Counted from the first letter of the stretch, positions 9,452-18,069 are shown. The stretch: 64,000 nucleotides of DNA from Aurantiacibacter rhizosphaerae (GCF_009807005.1 NZ_WUBR01000001.1:868001-932000), one strand, 5' to 3'. Made by a program: numbers and translations. The notes: generated by a model not told the origin, from the letters alone.

Positions 9452-10632
9452 CAGTTTTTTCCTGAACCCTGTTTCAGGCGGCGTAGTGCGGCCTGTGCTT
9501 CGTGCCCATCTGCATCGGCAGACATCAGGCTGCGCAAAATGCCTTCGCGAATCCCGCGATCCGCCACGCCCAACCGCTCTGCAGGCCAGATCTCCAAGAT
9601 CGCCTCCAAAATGGCGCATCCGGCCACCACCAGGTCTGCCCGGTCCGATCCGATACAATCCAGCTGGCTGCGCTCTACCGCGGAAAGGCCGGAGAGGTGT
9701 TGAGAGATATTGCGCATCGCATCGGACGGCACGATCAGCCCGTCCACCGCGTTGCGATCATATTGCGGCAGGCCCAGGTGCACGCTGGCCAGCGTGGTAA
9801 CCGTGCCGCTGGTGCCCAGCAGGCGCTGATCGGGTGCCTTGTGCCTGCCGATACGCTCCGCAAAATCGGCAAAGCTATCCAGCACGCGCTGCTTCATGTC
9901 GGTATAGCGCGCCAGCCGTGCGACTTCATCCTCCGGCTCCGGCCCAACGGTTTCGGACAGGGAGACAACGCCCCAGGGCACGCTTTGCCAATCGATGATA
10001 CGTGGCACGGGCGCGCCGGGTTCAATCAGCACAAGTTCGGTGGAGCCGCCGCCGATATCGAAGATGATCGCAGGGCCGATGCCATCTTCCAGCAGGATGT
10101 GGCAGCCCAGCACGGCCAGCCGCGCTTCTTCCTGCGCGCTGATGATATCCAGCGCGATACCGGTTTCCTGGCGGACGCGTTCGATAAATTCCTCGCCATT
10201 GGAGGCGCGTCGGCAAGCTTCCGTGGCAACAGACCGGGCAAGGTGCACATTGCGCTTGCGCAGCTTGTCCGAACACACTTTCAGTGCGCCCAGCGCGCGG
10301 TCCATCGCCTTGTCAGATAGCCAGCCGTTCTGCGCCAGCCCTTCACCCAGGCGGACGACGCGCGAAAAGGCATCGATCACCACGAAGTTTTCGTCAGAAG
10401 GGCGCGCGATCAGGAGCCGGCAATTGTTGGTGCCAAGATCGATGGCCGCATAGGCCTGCTTGAAGGATTTGTGCGGGGGACGGCGCCAATTGCGGGTTGC
10501 CCGCTGCGCGCTGCCGTTTTGATCGCCGGAACTGCTTGTCTGACCGTTTCTGTTCTTGTGGCGCCTTGCTTGCCCATCGGGCGGCGTCTTATTGGCCTTT
10601 TCGCGTCGGTCCGGCGGATTGATATCCGCCAT
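9451..10632 (-). CDS. Ppx/GppA family exopolyphosphatase / pppGpp phosphohydrolase
   Basis: A 393-residue protein. A basic, low-complexity N-terminus of about 55 residues precedes the actin-like fold. Phosphate 1 motif AAIDLGTNNCRLLIA starts near 61, the catalytic Glu lies in SAQEEARLAVLG, and phosphate 2 is FDIGGGSTELVLI. The C-terminal metal-dependent domain found in long Ppx enzymes is absent, so this is the short type. Such enzymes hydrolyse polyphosphate or pppGpp. It is first in a two-gene operon with rlmE. Confidence 0.93.
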   Translation of the reverse strand: MADINPPDRREKANKTPPDGQARRHKNRNGQTSSSGDQNGSAQRATRNWRRPPHKSFKQAYAAIDLGTNNCRLLIARPSDENFVVIDAFSRVVRLGEGLAQNGWLSDKAMDRALGALKVCSDKLRKRNVHLARSVATEACRRASNGEEFIERVRQETGIALDIISAQEEARLAVLGCHILLEDGIGPAIIFDIGGGSTELVLIEPGAPVPRIIDWQSVPWGVVSLSETVGPEPEDEVARLARYTDMKQRVLDSFADFAERIGRHKAPDQRLLGTSGTVTTLASVHLGLPQYDRNAVDGLIVPSDAMRNISQHLSGLSAVERSQLDCIGSDRADLVVAGCAILEAILEIWPAERLGVADRGIREGILRSLMSADADGHEAQAALRRLKQGSGKN

Positions 10633-10765
10633 TTTACTGTACTTTCGCTATTCTATAACCCGCCATATCGGCGGAACCTGCCCACAGGCTAGACGAAGCG
10701 GCGATTGCGCACAAGTCACGCACACTTCCGGGTTATGACGCGGCGCCTTTGCGCTGCCAGTTCCC
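10633..10765. other. Intergenic stretch between Ppx/GppA start and sterol-desaturase stop
   Basis: About 130 bases hold the promoter of the Ppx/GppA-rlmE operon. An AT-richer patch (ttcgctattctataacc) lies some 20-40 bases upstream of the start. I see no RNA gene or convincing terminator. Confidence 0.4.
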
Positions 10766-11557
10766 TCAGCGCGGGGGAAGTGCGCGGAAGGGCGATTCCA
10801 GCGCGGGAAGCAGGCCAATATCGCGGCCTGCATCGGCATCATCCACGCCGATGGTGATGGCATCTTGCGCAATGTCGGCGCGATATGTGCCGTGCAGCCT
10901 GTCCCATATGCTGATGCCGCTGGACCAGTTGGAATCCATCTCCTCCACCCGTTCGCTGTGATGGATGCCGTGCATCTTCGGGGTCGTGATCACGCTGGAC
11001 AGCGCAGCATCCACGCCGCGCGGCAGGCGCAGGTTGGAATGGTGGAACAGCACCGATCCCATGAAGAAGCCGCGCCAGATATCATGCGTTTTCGGGTCCG
11101 CGCCCGACAGGCGGACCTGCGCCATGCGCATGGGGGTGGAGATCAGCATGTCGATCGCGTGGAAGCGTACCGCCGTGCTCATATCGAGATCGGGGTCCAG
11201 ATGGTGCACACGGTGAAAACGCCACAGGAAAGGCACCCTATGCGTGGCGACGTGCCACAGGTAATAGGTGTAATCCATCAGCAGGAAGGCGGCGATCCGG
11301 CCCGGCACGCCGCCGATTGCATGTTGCAGGCCGCGCCGCTCGCGTCGGTTCTGCTGCGCGATAGCCTCCGTAATCGGGGCTTCCGTCGCCATGATCACCG
11401 CCTGGCACGCCGCGCCCATCGCACCATTGCGCAGCACGCGCGGCAATTGCCTGGAGGTGCGCTGGCGCAGCGGGCGCGCGCGTTCGGCCAGCAGCAGCGC
11501 ACCGATCGCGGCGCCTGCCACGGCCATGCCGGCAAATCTTGCGAGTCGGGAAGTCAT
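10766..11557 (-). CDS. Sterol desaturase / fatty acid hydroxylase family protein
   Basis: A 263-residue integral membrane di-iron enzyme. All three histidine clusters are present: HVATH about 100-104, HRVHH about 113-117 and HGIHH in the last third, with an extra LFHHSNLRLP. An N-terminal membrane helix (RFAGMAVAGAAIGALLLAE) follows the chosen ATG at 11557. The family hydroxylates or desaturates lipids, sterols or carotenoids at the membrane, and the substrate here is unknown. It diverges from the arsenosugar-type glycosyltransferase gene with only 50 bases between them, so they may share a control region. Confidence 0.88.
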   Translation of the reverse strand: MTSRLARFAGMAVAGAAIGALLLAERARPLRQRTSRQLPRVLRNGAMGAACQAVIMATEAPITEAIAQQNRRERRGLQHAIGGVPGRIAAFLLMDYTYYLWHVATHRVPFLWRFHRVHHLDPDLDMSTAVRFHAIDMLISTPMRMAQVRLSGADPKTHDIWRGFFMGSVLFHHSNLRLPRGVDAALSSVITTPKMHGIHHSERVEEMDSNWSSGISIWDRLHGTYRADIAQDAITIGVDDADAGRDIGLLPALESPFRALPPR

Positions 11558-11607
11558 GAAAGTCACACTGGCTATTCGCCATCCAACCGTCCAGCCGTTA
11601 CAGCGCC

Positions 11608-12192
11608 ATGATGACCGCCGCGCCAACCGTCGCCCTGTTTGCCAAATATCCCCGCGCGGGCCATGCCAAAACGCGCCTTGCACCCATGCTGGGCGATGCC
11701 GGGGCGGCGCAGGTTCACCGGCGGCTGGTAGAAAGAACGCTGGCGACTATCCGGGAAAGCGCCCTCCCATTCGCGGTGCATTTCACAGGTGCGCAACGAA
11801 GCGATTTCGCGGACTGGCTGGGCGAGGATATTACCCTCGTGGCGCAAGGGGAGGGCGATCTTGGCGCGCGGCTGGCGCGGGTGGCTGGCCCGGCGATAGT
11901 GCTGGGCGCGGATATTCCCGGCCTGACGTCGCAGCATCTGCTGGATGCGGCCGCTGTGCTGGATCAGCTTCCCGTAGTGATCGGCCCGGCCAGCGATGGC
12001 GGCTATTACCTGCTCGGCTTCCAAACGCAGATACCGCAGCTGTGGCGCGATATGCGCTGGGGCACCGATGCGGTGCTGGCTGAAACGCGGGCGCGCCTTA
12101 CCGCGCTGGAAATCCCCTATCGCAATCTTGGCGTGCTGGACGATTGTGACCGGCCGGAAGACCTTGCCCAGTGGCCGGAACTGCTGGGATGA
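11608..12192 (+). CDS. TIGR04282-like (DUF2064) glycosyltransferase, arsenosugar-type
   Basis: A 194-residue protein of the DUF2064/TIGR04282 family. It starts VALFAKYPRAGHAKTRLAP, a nucleotidyltransferase-like P-loop substitute. It also carries VLGADIPGLTSQHL and the family hallmark GPASDGGYYLLG. TIGR04282 members are annotated as arsenosugar-biosynthesis-associated glycosyltransferases because they co-occur with ArsM and ArsS, and direct biochemistry is sparse. The stop overlaps the start of the TIGR04283-like gene (ATGA at 12189-12192), so the two glycosyltransferases are translationally coupled. Confidence 0.88.
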   Translation: MMTAAPTVALFAKYPRAGHAKTRLAPMLGDAGAAQVHRRLVERTLATIRESALPFAVHFTGAQRSDFADWLGEDITLVAQGEGDLGARLARVAGPAIVLGADIPGLTSQHLLDAAAVLDQLPVVIGPASDGGYYLLGFQTQIPQLWRDMRWGTDAVLAETRARLTALEIPYRNLGVLDDCDRPEDLAQWPELLG

Positions 12193-12911
12193 GCGACACG
12201 TGCCTGCTGATCCCCGTGCTGAACGAGGAAGCGGCCCTGCCAACCCTCATCGCCAATATCGCCGCGCTTGATCCGCAACCTGCGGAGATTGTGCTGGTGG
12301 ACGGCGGCAGTGCGGACCGGACGGTGGAGCTGGCGCGGCAGGCGGGGTGGCGCGTGGTGTCTTCTGCCCAAGGGCGCGGAGTGCAGATTAACACGGGCGT
12401 TGCCGCAGCGCAGGCGCGCAATGTCTGCATCCTGCATGCCGATACCGTGCCGCCACTCGATATGGTGGCGGTGATAGAGGATGTGCTGGCCGATCCCAAA
12501 ACCGCGCTGGCCAGCTTTACGCCCATTATCAAGGGTGAGAAAACGCGCTGGGGCACCACGGCGCACAATTGGGCCAAGACATGGTATGCACCGCTCCTGT
12601 TCCGTCCGCGCCTGTTCTTTCGCGGGGCACGCCTGCTGTTCGGCGATCACGCGATGTTTTTCCGCAAGGCGGATTTCCTGCAAACCGGCGGCTGCGATCC
12701 CTCTGCCAAGGTGATGGAGGAGGCAGACCTGTGCATCTGCATGGCGGAACTGGGGCGAGTACGGATGGTGCCGCGCTTCATCGAAACGTCCGACAGGCGG
12801 ATTGCGGAGTGGGGGCCGCTGAAGGCCAACTGGATCTATCTGAAGGTTGGTCTGCTGTGGGCGATGGGGTCTAGGCAGCGGCTTGAGCGGCACTATCCCG
12901 ACGTTCGCTGA
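12189..12911 (+). CDS. TIGR04283-like GT2 glycosyltransferase, arsenosugar-type
   Basis: A 240-residue GT-A glycosyltransferase. The N-terminus LLIPVLNEEAALPTLIANI, the VDGGSADRTVELARQAG strand and the ILHADTVPP metal site (a DxD variant) are typical of TIGR04283 proteins, which pair with TIGR04282 in arsenosugar clusters. The ATG at 12189 overlaps the previous stop. A further ATG 18 bases upstream is less likely. The 3' end overlaps the convergent SDR gene by 41 bases (12871-12911), so the two messages are antisense to each other there. Confidence 0.88.
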   Translation: MSDTCLLIPVLNEEAALPTLIANIAALDPQPAEIVLVDGGSADRTVELARQAGWRVVSSAQGRGVQINTGVAAAQARNVCILHADTVPPLDMVAVIEDVLADPKTALASFTPIIKGEKTRWGTTAHNWAKTWYAPLLFRPRLFFRGARLLFGDHAMFFRKADFLQTGGCDPSAKVMEEADLCICMAELGRVRMVPRFIETSDRRIAEWGPLKANWIYLKVGLLWAMGSRQRLERHYPDVR

Positions 12912-13917
12912 TACAGGGCGCGGGCAGGAATCCTGAGGCAACGCCGTAATCGATCAGCCGAGCCAGCCAGGCAATGTCCGTTTCCGGGCATTCCAGCCCG
13001 GTCAGAGCGCGAAAGGCATCGTCTTCGAAGCGAGGTTCCTGCCTGAAATAGGCGCCGTAGGTTCCCAGCATCCGAGACAGCAACATGCGTTCCGCACCCT
13101 GCAAGCTGTCGATATCGAATTGATTGGGATCGACGGTGACTGGGCTTGGCAGATGCTCCACCCGCGCCACGCCCCGCGCCAGCTCTGCTGCGGGCAGGGG
13201 GTGCTGCGTCACCAGGTGGAAATAACCGCCCTGCGCCGCTGCAAACTGCTCCGCCAGCCTGGCAATGCCTTCTGCCACATGGCTGATCGGCACGAGGTTG
13301 AGCGTTGAGGTTGCCGCCACGGGCAGCACCCCGATCTTGCCGCGCGCCATCAGGCGAAAGGCATTGCAGAGTGAAGGAAATTCTCGAATTGCGCCCGTGG
13401 CATCATCGCCCAGCACGATGGAAGGGCGCGCTATGGCGAAGGACACGCCGCTGCACGCCACCACTTCTTCTGCCAGCGCCTTGCTCTCTTCATAATTGTT
13501 AGTGAAGCGCGTGCTGGCTGGCACCGGGCCTTCCGCAATGGTGCCCTCTCGCTGGCCGCAGACATAGGCCGTGCTGACATGCAGAAAGCCCGCACCCGAT
13601 GCGCGTGCGAATTCCACTGCATTGCGCGTGCCTTCCACATTCACGGCGGCCAGCACATCGCGCGGGGCATCGAATTCCAGGCTGGCGGCGCAATGGATCA
13701 CCAGGTCTGGTTTCAGCGCCGCCGGGTCCAGCCCCATCAGCGGCAGGGTCACATCGCCCGAGACGATGGTGATCCCCGCAACCGGCAATCCATCATTGCC
13801 GCGCACTTCCCGCGTCTTGCGGACCATGGCGGTTACATCGGCGCCGCGCGCGGCCAGCCGGGCGCACACTTCGCCGCCGATCAGTCCGGCAGCTCCGGTA
13901 ACGAGTATTTTCAGCAA
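12871..13917 (-). CDS. NAD(P)-dependent extended SDR (epimerase/reductase-like)
   Basis: A 348-residue extended short-chain dehydrogenase. The nucleotide site is LVTGAAGLIGGEV (about 5-17), and the HVSTAYVCGQ and YEESKALAEEV segments give the S-Y-K triad (the Y of NNYEESK). It resembles NAD-dependent epimerases and thioester-reductase-like proteins. The start is TTG at 13917, supported by GAGG seven bases upstream. It lies inside the last codons of ArsM (7-base overlap), so it is co-translated with arsM. A role in the arsenic-sugar pathway is inferred from position only. Confidence 0.85.
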   Translation of the reverse strand: MLKILVTGAAGLIGGEVCARLAARGADVTAMVRKTREVRGNDGLPVAGITIVSGDVTLPLMGLDPAALKPDLVIHCAASLEFDAPRDVLAAVNVEGTRNAVEFARASGAGFLHVSTAYVCGQREGTIAEGPVPASTRFTNNYEESKALAEEVVACSGVSFAIARPSIVLGDDATGAIREFPSLCNAFRLMARGKIGVLPVAATSTLNLVPISHVAEGIARLAEQFAAAQGGYFHLVTQHPLPAAELARGVARVEHLPSPVTVDPNQFDIDSLQGAERMLLSRMLGTYGAYFRQEPRFEDDAFRALTGLECPETDIAWLARLIDYGVASGFLPAPCISERRDSAAQAAA

Positions 13918-14960
13918 CAGGGCGCCTCGGCCTTGGAAGGGTTGGCGTCAGACTGGCCGAACGGCACCGCGGTGCCGCAACCGGGGAACACGCCATAATG
14001 GCGGTTGAAATCGCCGATAAATTCGAAATGCTCGGCAAAGCGGGTTTCAGCCAGCATCAGCCAGCTGTTGCCGCACACGGGGAAGACCCTGCCGGCTTCT
14101 ATCGCGTGGTGAGCGTCCAGTTCGAACATCTTCGCATGTTCCGGCACACTGCCCTTGTAGATCACGGCCTGCCCGTAATCCTCGCACTGCGGCTCCAGTC
14201 CGGCGAGCTTGAACAGGCGATATGTGGCGGAAACGAAATTAATACCGGCCAGCTTTTCGGCAGCCTCTGCATCATTTATGCCCAGCGGTCGGTCCGTCAC
14301 CAGTCGCGGATCGGCAAAGCCTGCCACCTTGGCCAGACGATCGAAATCGCCCCAGTACAGCGCGCCGGAAAGACATTCGCCATGCAGCACCGGATCGTTC
14401 AGCAGATGATCCGGCACGCGGCGATCGGCATAGACATCGGAGAAATACAGCTCTCCGCCCGGCTTCAGCAGCTTGTGCGCGGCGCGAAACACCGCCTCCT
14501 TGTCAGCCACCAGGTTGATAACGCAGTTCGACACGATGATGTCGAAGCTTTCCGGCTCCAGCCCAAGCTCGCCCAGCTTTTCGATATCGCCTTCCACGAA
14601 ATCCACATTGGCATAGCCGAAACGTTCCGCATGCCAATCCTTGTGCGCATTGGCGATTTCCAGTTGCTCTGGCGTGGCATCCACACCGGTGACGCTGCCG
14701 TCTGGCCCCACCAGCTGCGCCAGCAGATAGGCATCCTGGCCACTGCCCGATCCCAGATCCAGCACGCGGCATCCGGCCAGCGCCTGCGGCACCACCAGCC
14801 CGCAGCCGTAATAGCGCGCCTTCACCTCCTCATGCACATTGCGCAGGGCTTCGCGCACCGACAGCGACGGCATTTCGAAGGTGCAGCAGGCATCGGTGCG
14901 CAGGTCGTCTGATCCTGCCAGCACCTTGCCGTAATAGTTCTGACTGTTCTCTAGATTCAT
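13911..14960 (-). CDS. arsM: Arsenite S-adenosylmethyltransferase ArsM
   Basis: A 349-residue SAM methyltransferase that methylates As(III) in the cytoplasm. The SAM site is RVLDLGSGSGQDAYLL (about 65-80). The As-binding cysteines of the family have clear counterparts: C25/C26 (TDACC), C53 (YYGCGLV), C146 (VSNCVINL) and C196 (HGECLSGAL). The C-terminal domain contains VCGNSWLMLAETRF and GVFPGCGTAVPFG, as in bacterial ArsM, and the last residues are Cys-Cys. The ATG at 14960 fits homologues better than an ATG 60 bases upstream. It is divergent from the flavin oxidoreductase gene, with 89 bases between them. No ArsR-type regulator lies in the window. Confidence 0.93.
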   Translation of the reverse strand: MNLENSQNYYGKVLAGSDDLRTDACCTFEMPSLSVREALRNVHEEVKARYYGCGLVVPQALAGCRVLDLGSGSGQDAYLLAQLVGPDGSVTGVDATPEQLEIANAHKDWHAERFGYANVDFVEGDIEKLGELGLEPESFDIIVSNCVINLVADKEAVFRAAHKLLKPGGELYFSDVYADRRVPDHLLNDPVLHGECLSGALYWGDFDRLAKVAGFADPRLVTDRPLGINDAEAAEKLAGINFVSATYRLFKLAGLEPQCEDYGQAVIYKGSVPEHAKMFELDAHHAIEAGRVFPVCGNSWLMLAETRFAEHFEFIGDFNRHYGVFPGCGTAVPFGQSDANPSKAEAPCC

Positions 14961-15049
14961 GAAACCAACATTTCCCTTGGACCGAAACCCCGCATGGACG
15001 AGTTGGTGTTCGTCGGCCATCCCGAATTGGTTACGCGCAGGAGAATTTC

Positions 15050-16465
15050 TTGGAATATACGCATGATGTTATTGTTATCGGTGGCGGTGCCGCCGGGCTG
15101 ACCGCTGCCGGGGGATGCGCGCTTTTCGGACTGAAGACTGCCCTGATCGAAGGGCACAAGATGGGCGGTGAATGCCTGAACAATGGCTGCGTGCCGTCAA
15201 AGGCGCTGATCGCCTCCGCCAGCCGCGCGGCAGAGGCGCGCGAGGCGAAGCGCGCAGGCGTGCAACTGGCCGCGCCCAAGGTGAAGTGGAGCGGCGTGCA
15301 TGCGCATATCCATCAGGCCATTGCCGATATTGCGCCGCATGATTCAAAAGAACGCTTCGAGGAGATGGGCTGCGAGGTCATACTGGGATGGGCCAAGGTA
15401 ACCGGGCCCAAATCCGTGGAGGTGGACGGCCGCACGCTGACAGCGCCGCGCATCGTGATCGCCACTGGATCGCGGCCAAGCATCCCCCCTATCAACGGGC
15501 TGGCCGATGTGCCGTATCTGACGAACGAAAACCTGTTTGACCTGAAGACGCAGCCTGAACACCTTATCATCATCGGTGGCGGCGTGATCGGCATGGAAAT
15601 GGCGCAAAGCTTTTGCAGGCTGGGCAGCGAAGTCACCGTGATCGAACCGGGTGACCTGATGGGCCGCGATGATCGCGATTCGGTGTCTCTCGTCACCTCG
15701 GTGATGAAGGATGAAGGCGTTCGCTTCGTTTCTGGCAAGGCGGCGGGCGTTTCCGCCGATCATGGCATGATCAGCGTCACCACCGATGGCGGCAAGACGA
15801 TAAACGGATCGCACCTGCTGGTGGCCGTGGGCAGAGAGGCCCGCATGAAGGGCTATGGCCTGGAAGCGCTGGGCATCGAACTGGGCAAGAACGGCATCAA
15901 GGTGGATGAGCGGCGGCGCACCAATCTGAAGCACATCTATGCCATCGGCGATTGCCGCGAAGGGCCGCGCCTCACCCATGTCTCGGGCTATGAAGGATCA
16001 AACGTGGTGCTGGAGATTGCGCTGGGCCTGCCCGCCAAGGTGGATTGGCGAGCCTTGCCATGGTGCACCTACACCCAGCCTGAAGTGGCCCAGATCGGCC
16101 TGACAGAATCGCAGGCGCGCGAGAAATATGGCGATAGTCTGCGCGTCGTCACCGAAGGCTTCGATCACAATGAACGCGCCATTGCAGAAGGGCGGACCAA
16201 GGGGCATTGCAAGGTGATGTTCAATGGCAAGAAGGTTGTGGGCGCCAGCATCTGCGGCGCGAATGCGGGCGAATTGCTGCTGCCCTTCACGCAAATGATC
16301 ACCGGCAAGAGCGGATCCTTTGATATGGGCGGCGCGATCATCGCCTATCCCACGCGGTCTGAAATCGTGAAAGCCGCGGCCTTCAGCGTGTGGGAGCCGA
16401 CCCTGTTTGGCGAGTGGCCGAAGAAATGGGTGGCCTTCCTTGCAAAGATGCGGCGGAAATTCTGA
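15050..16465 (+). CDS. FAD-dependent pyridine nucleotide-disulfide oxidoreductase (mercuric-reductase-like)
   Basis: A 471-residue flavoprotein. FAD site VIVIGGGAAGLTAA, redox disulfide GECLNNGCVPSK (about 40-51), NAD site IIIGGGVIGMEMA and the second FAD motif YAIGDC are all present. The C-terminal dimerisation domain ends YPTRSEIVKAAAFSVW; the usual dihydrolipoamide-dehydrogenase HxxE reads YPTRSE, so it is probably not a true Lpd, and there are no vicinal C-terminal cysteines as in MerA. The start is TTG at 15050, fixed by AGGAG with a six-base gap. It overlaps the radical SAM start by one base. It may reduce an arsenical or thiol intermediate, which is inferred from context. Confidence 0.85.
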   Translation: MEYTHDVIVIGGGAAGLTAAGGCALFGLKTALIEGHKMGGECLNNGCVPSKALIASASRAAEAREAKRAGVQLAAPKVKWSGVHAHIHQAIADIAPHDSKERFEEMGCEVILGWAKVTGPKSVEVDGRTLTAPRIVIATGSRPSIPPINGLADVPYLTNENLFDLKTQPEHLIIIGGGVIGMEMAQSFCRLGSEVTVIEPGDLMGRDDRDSVSLVTSVMKDEGVRFVSGKAAGVSADHGMISVTTDGGKTINGSHLLVAVGREARMKGYGLEALGIELGKNGIKVDERRRTNLKHIYAIGDCREGPRLTHVSGYEGSNVVLEIALGLPAKVDWRALPWCTYTQPEVAQIGLTESQAREKYGDSLRVVTEGFDHNERAIAEGRTKGHCKVMFNGKKVVGASICGANAGELLLPFTQMITGKSGSFDMGGAIIAYPTRSEIVKAAAFSVWEPTLFGEWPKKWVAFLAKMRRKF

Positions 16466-17451
16466 TGGCAACGAGTTCAAAAGCCCGCAATGCCCCTGCC
16501 GGGGCGTCTCCCTTCGCTGTGGCGGCGCAGCGGCTGGGGCAGGGCAAGTTCACCGATCCTCAGGTGACAGCAGACGGCTCCATGCGTGCCAGCGTCGCTT
16601 TACGTGAACTGGACACGCTGTGGTTTGCCACAGGCACGCTGTGCAACCTGGCCTGCGCCAATTGCTACATCGAAAGCAGCCCCACGAATGATGCGCTGAT
16701 TTACATGACGGCAGCCCATGCCTCGCGCTTTCTTGACGAGATTGCACGGCGCGGCGTGCGCGAAATTGGCTTTACTGGCGGCGAGCCGTTCATGAACCCC
16801 CAGATCATCGCCATGATCGAGAATGCCCTTTCGCGCGGGCACGAGGTGCTCGTCCTCTCCAACGCGATGAAGCCCATGCGCCGCCATGAAGAAGCGCTGC
16901 TGCGGCTGCGCGAAACCTATGGCGACAGGCTGACGATCCGCGTGTCCATCGATCACCATACAAAGGCTGTGCATGAGGCGGAGCGTGGCCCCAACAGCTG
17001 GCAACCGATGCTGGAAGGGCTGCGCTGGCTCTCGGCCAACGGCTTTTCCTTCGCGGCGGCAGGACGCAGGCTGGCGGGCGAAACCGATCAGGCCGCGCGC
17101 AACAGCTATCGCCTGTTGTTTGAAACCGAAGTGATCGCGCTGAATGTGGATGATCCTGCGCGGCTGGTGCTGTTCCCGGAAATGGATGCCAGCGCCGACG
17201 TGCCCGAAATTACCACCGATTGCTGGGGCATTCTGAACAAGTCACCTGACGATGTAATGTGCTCAAACAGCCGCATGGTGGTTCACCGTAAGGAAGAGCC
17301 CGCACCCCGCGTGGTCGCCTGCACGCTGCTGCCCTACGATCCCGGCTTCGATCTGGGGGACACCGTGGAGCAGGCGGACCGCGATGTGCCGCTGAACCAT
17401 CCCCATTGCGCCCGGTTCTGCGTGCTTGGCGGGGCCAGCTGTTCGGCCTGA
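16465..17451 (+). CDS. Radical SAM protein in arsenic cluster
   Basis: A 328-residue radical SAM enzyme. The [4Fe-4S] site is CNLACANC (about 60-67), followed by a typical GFTGGEPFMNP. The C-terminal third holds further cysteines (TDCWGI, VMCSN, VACTLL, HCARFCVLGGASCSA), suggesting an auxiliary cluster or substrate thiol site. The ATG at 16465 overlaps the flavoprotein stop (TGATG), so the two are coupled. Canonical ArsS has a CNQACHHCH-type site, whereas this one ends in NCYIESS, so I do not call it ArsS. It may add a SAM-derived group to an arsenical, by analogy only. Confidence 0.82.
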   Translation: MATSSKARNAPAGASPFAVAAQRLGQGKFTDPQVTADGSMRASVALRELDTLWFATGTLCNLACANCYIESSPTNDALIYMTAAHASRFLDEIARRGVREIGFTGGEPFMNPQIIAMIENALSRGHEVLVLSNAMKPMRRHEEALLRLRETYGDRLTIRVSIDHHTKAVHEAERGPNSWQPMLEGLRWLSANGFSFAAAGRRLAGETDQAARNSYRLLFETEVIALNVDDPARLVLFPEMDASADVPEITTDCWGILNKSPDDVMCSNSRMVVHRKEEPAPRVVACTLLPYDPGFDLGDTVEQADRDVPLNHPHCARFCVLGGASCSA

Positions 17452-17458
17452 GGAAACA

Positions 17459-17470
17459 GGCTCATGAGCC
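17459..17470. repeat. 12-bp perfect palindrome after the radical SAM stop
   Basis: GGCTCATGAGCC begins eight bases after the TGA. It has no T-run, so it is a weak candidate for termination. It could be a chance palindrome or a protein site upstream of the DUF2147 gene. Confidence 0.3.
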
Positions 17471-17499
17471 ATTCAGCCGTTTCATGCGTATAACCTGCC

Positions 17500-17922
17500 A
17501 TGGGACTGAAGAAACTGGCACTGATCGCCGCCTCCGCCACCGCGCTGCTCGCCTCTCCGGCTGCGGCGCAAAGCAACATCGATGGCGTCTACAAGGATTC
17601 CGACGGCTATACGGAGATAACCGTGGCGCCATGCGGCAATGCGCGCTGCGGCGAAATAACCCGCATCCTGAAGCGCAAGCCGGGGGAGCCGACCAATGAT
17701 GTGCATAATGACAATCCGGCCCTGCGCAAGCGCCCGATCCTGGGCATCACCATTCTCAAGAACCTGCGCTGGGATGATGATGTATGGCGCGGCGAGGTGT
17801 ACAACCCCGAAGACGGCAACACCTACCGCACCGAAGTGCGCCCGGCTGCAAACGGCGCGCTGGAAGTGAAGGGCTGTGTTACCCTGTTCTGCCGCTCACG
17901 CATCTGGCCCGCAGCCAGATAG
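17500..17922 (+). CDS. DUF2147 domain-containing secreted protein
   Basis: A 140-residue protein with a cleavable signal peptide (KKLALIAASATALLASPAAAQ; cleavage about residue 23). The mature part is the DUF2147 beta-barrel-like domain: GVYKDSDGYTEI, LGITILKNLRW and WRGEVYNPEDGNTY are family landmarks. Paired cysteines in CGNARCG and CVTLFC may form disulfides in the periplasm. The function of the family is not established. It follows the radical SAM gene by 48 bases on the same strand and could be read through. Confidence 0.88.
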   Translation: MGLKKLALIAASATALLASPAAAQSNIDGVYKDSDGYTEITVAPCGNARCGEITRILKRKPGEPTNDVHNDNPALRKRPILGITILKNLRWDDDVWRGEVYNPEDGNTYRTEVRPAANGALEVKGCVTLFCRSRIWPAAR

Positions 17923-17954
17923 AGCCGGAATTGCCACAAATCCCGGTTAAGGAC

Positions 17955-17983
17955 TTGACCGAATCCCAAGGCAGCGCTAGTGG
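17955..17983 (+). promoter_or_regulatory. Likely promoter of tRNA-Gln
   Basis: TTGACC at 17955-17960 and TAGTGG at 17978-17983 are separated by 17 bases, a housekeeping-sigma layout ending about 12 bases before the tRNA. The -10 box is poor, so this is an inference from position and spacing. Confidence 0.45.
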
Positions 17984-17995
17984 CGCGCTCCTTAT

Positions 17996-18069
17996 TGCCC
18001 TGTCCTCTAATGGTAAGAGAGCGGACTCTGACTCCGTCAATCAAGGTTCGAGTCCTTGCGGGGCATCCA
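17996..18069 (+). tRNA. tRNA-Gln (anticodon CTG)
   Basis: A 74-base cloverleaf. Acceptor TGCCCTG (17996-18002) pairs with CGGGGCA (18059-18065) with one G-T pair. The anticodon stem GCGGA/TCCGT encloses the loop CTCTGAC, giving CUG, which reads CAG. GGTTCGAGTCC is the T arm. The U1-A72 pair is usual for Gln tRNAs, and CCA is encoded (18067-18069). The layout matches alphaproteobacterial tRNA-Gln. Confidence 0.95.

Noticed and set aside
16465-17451. Calling the radical SAM gene ArsS
   Set aside because: The cluster context fits, but the CNLACANCY site and tail differ from the ArsS pattern I know, so only radical SAM is supported.
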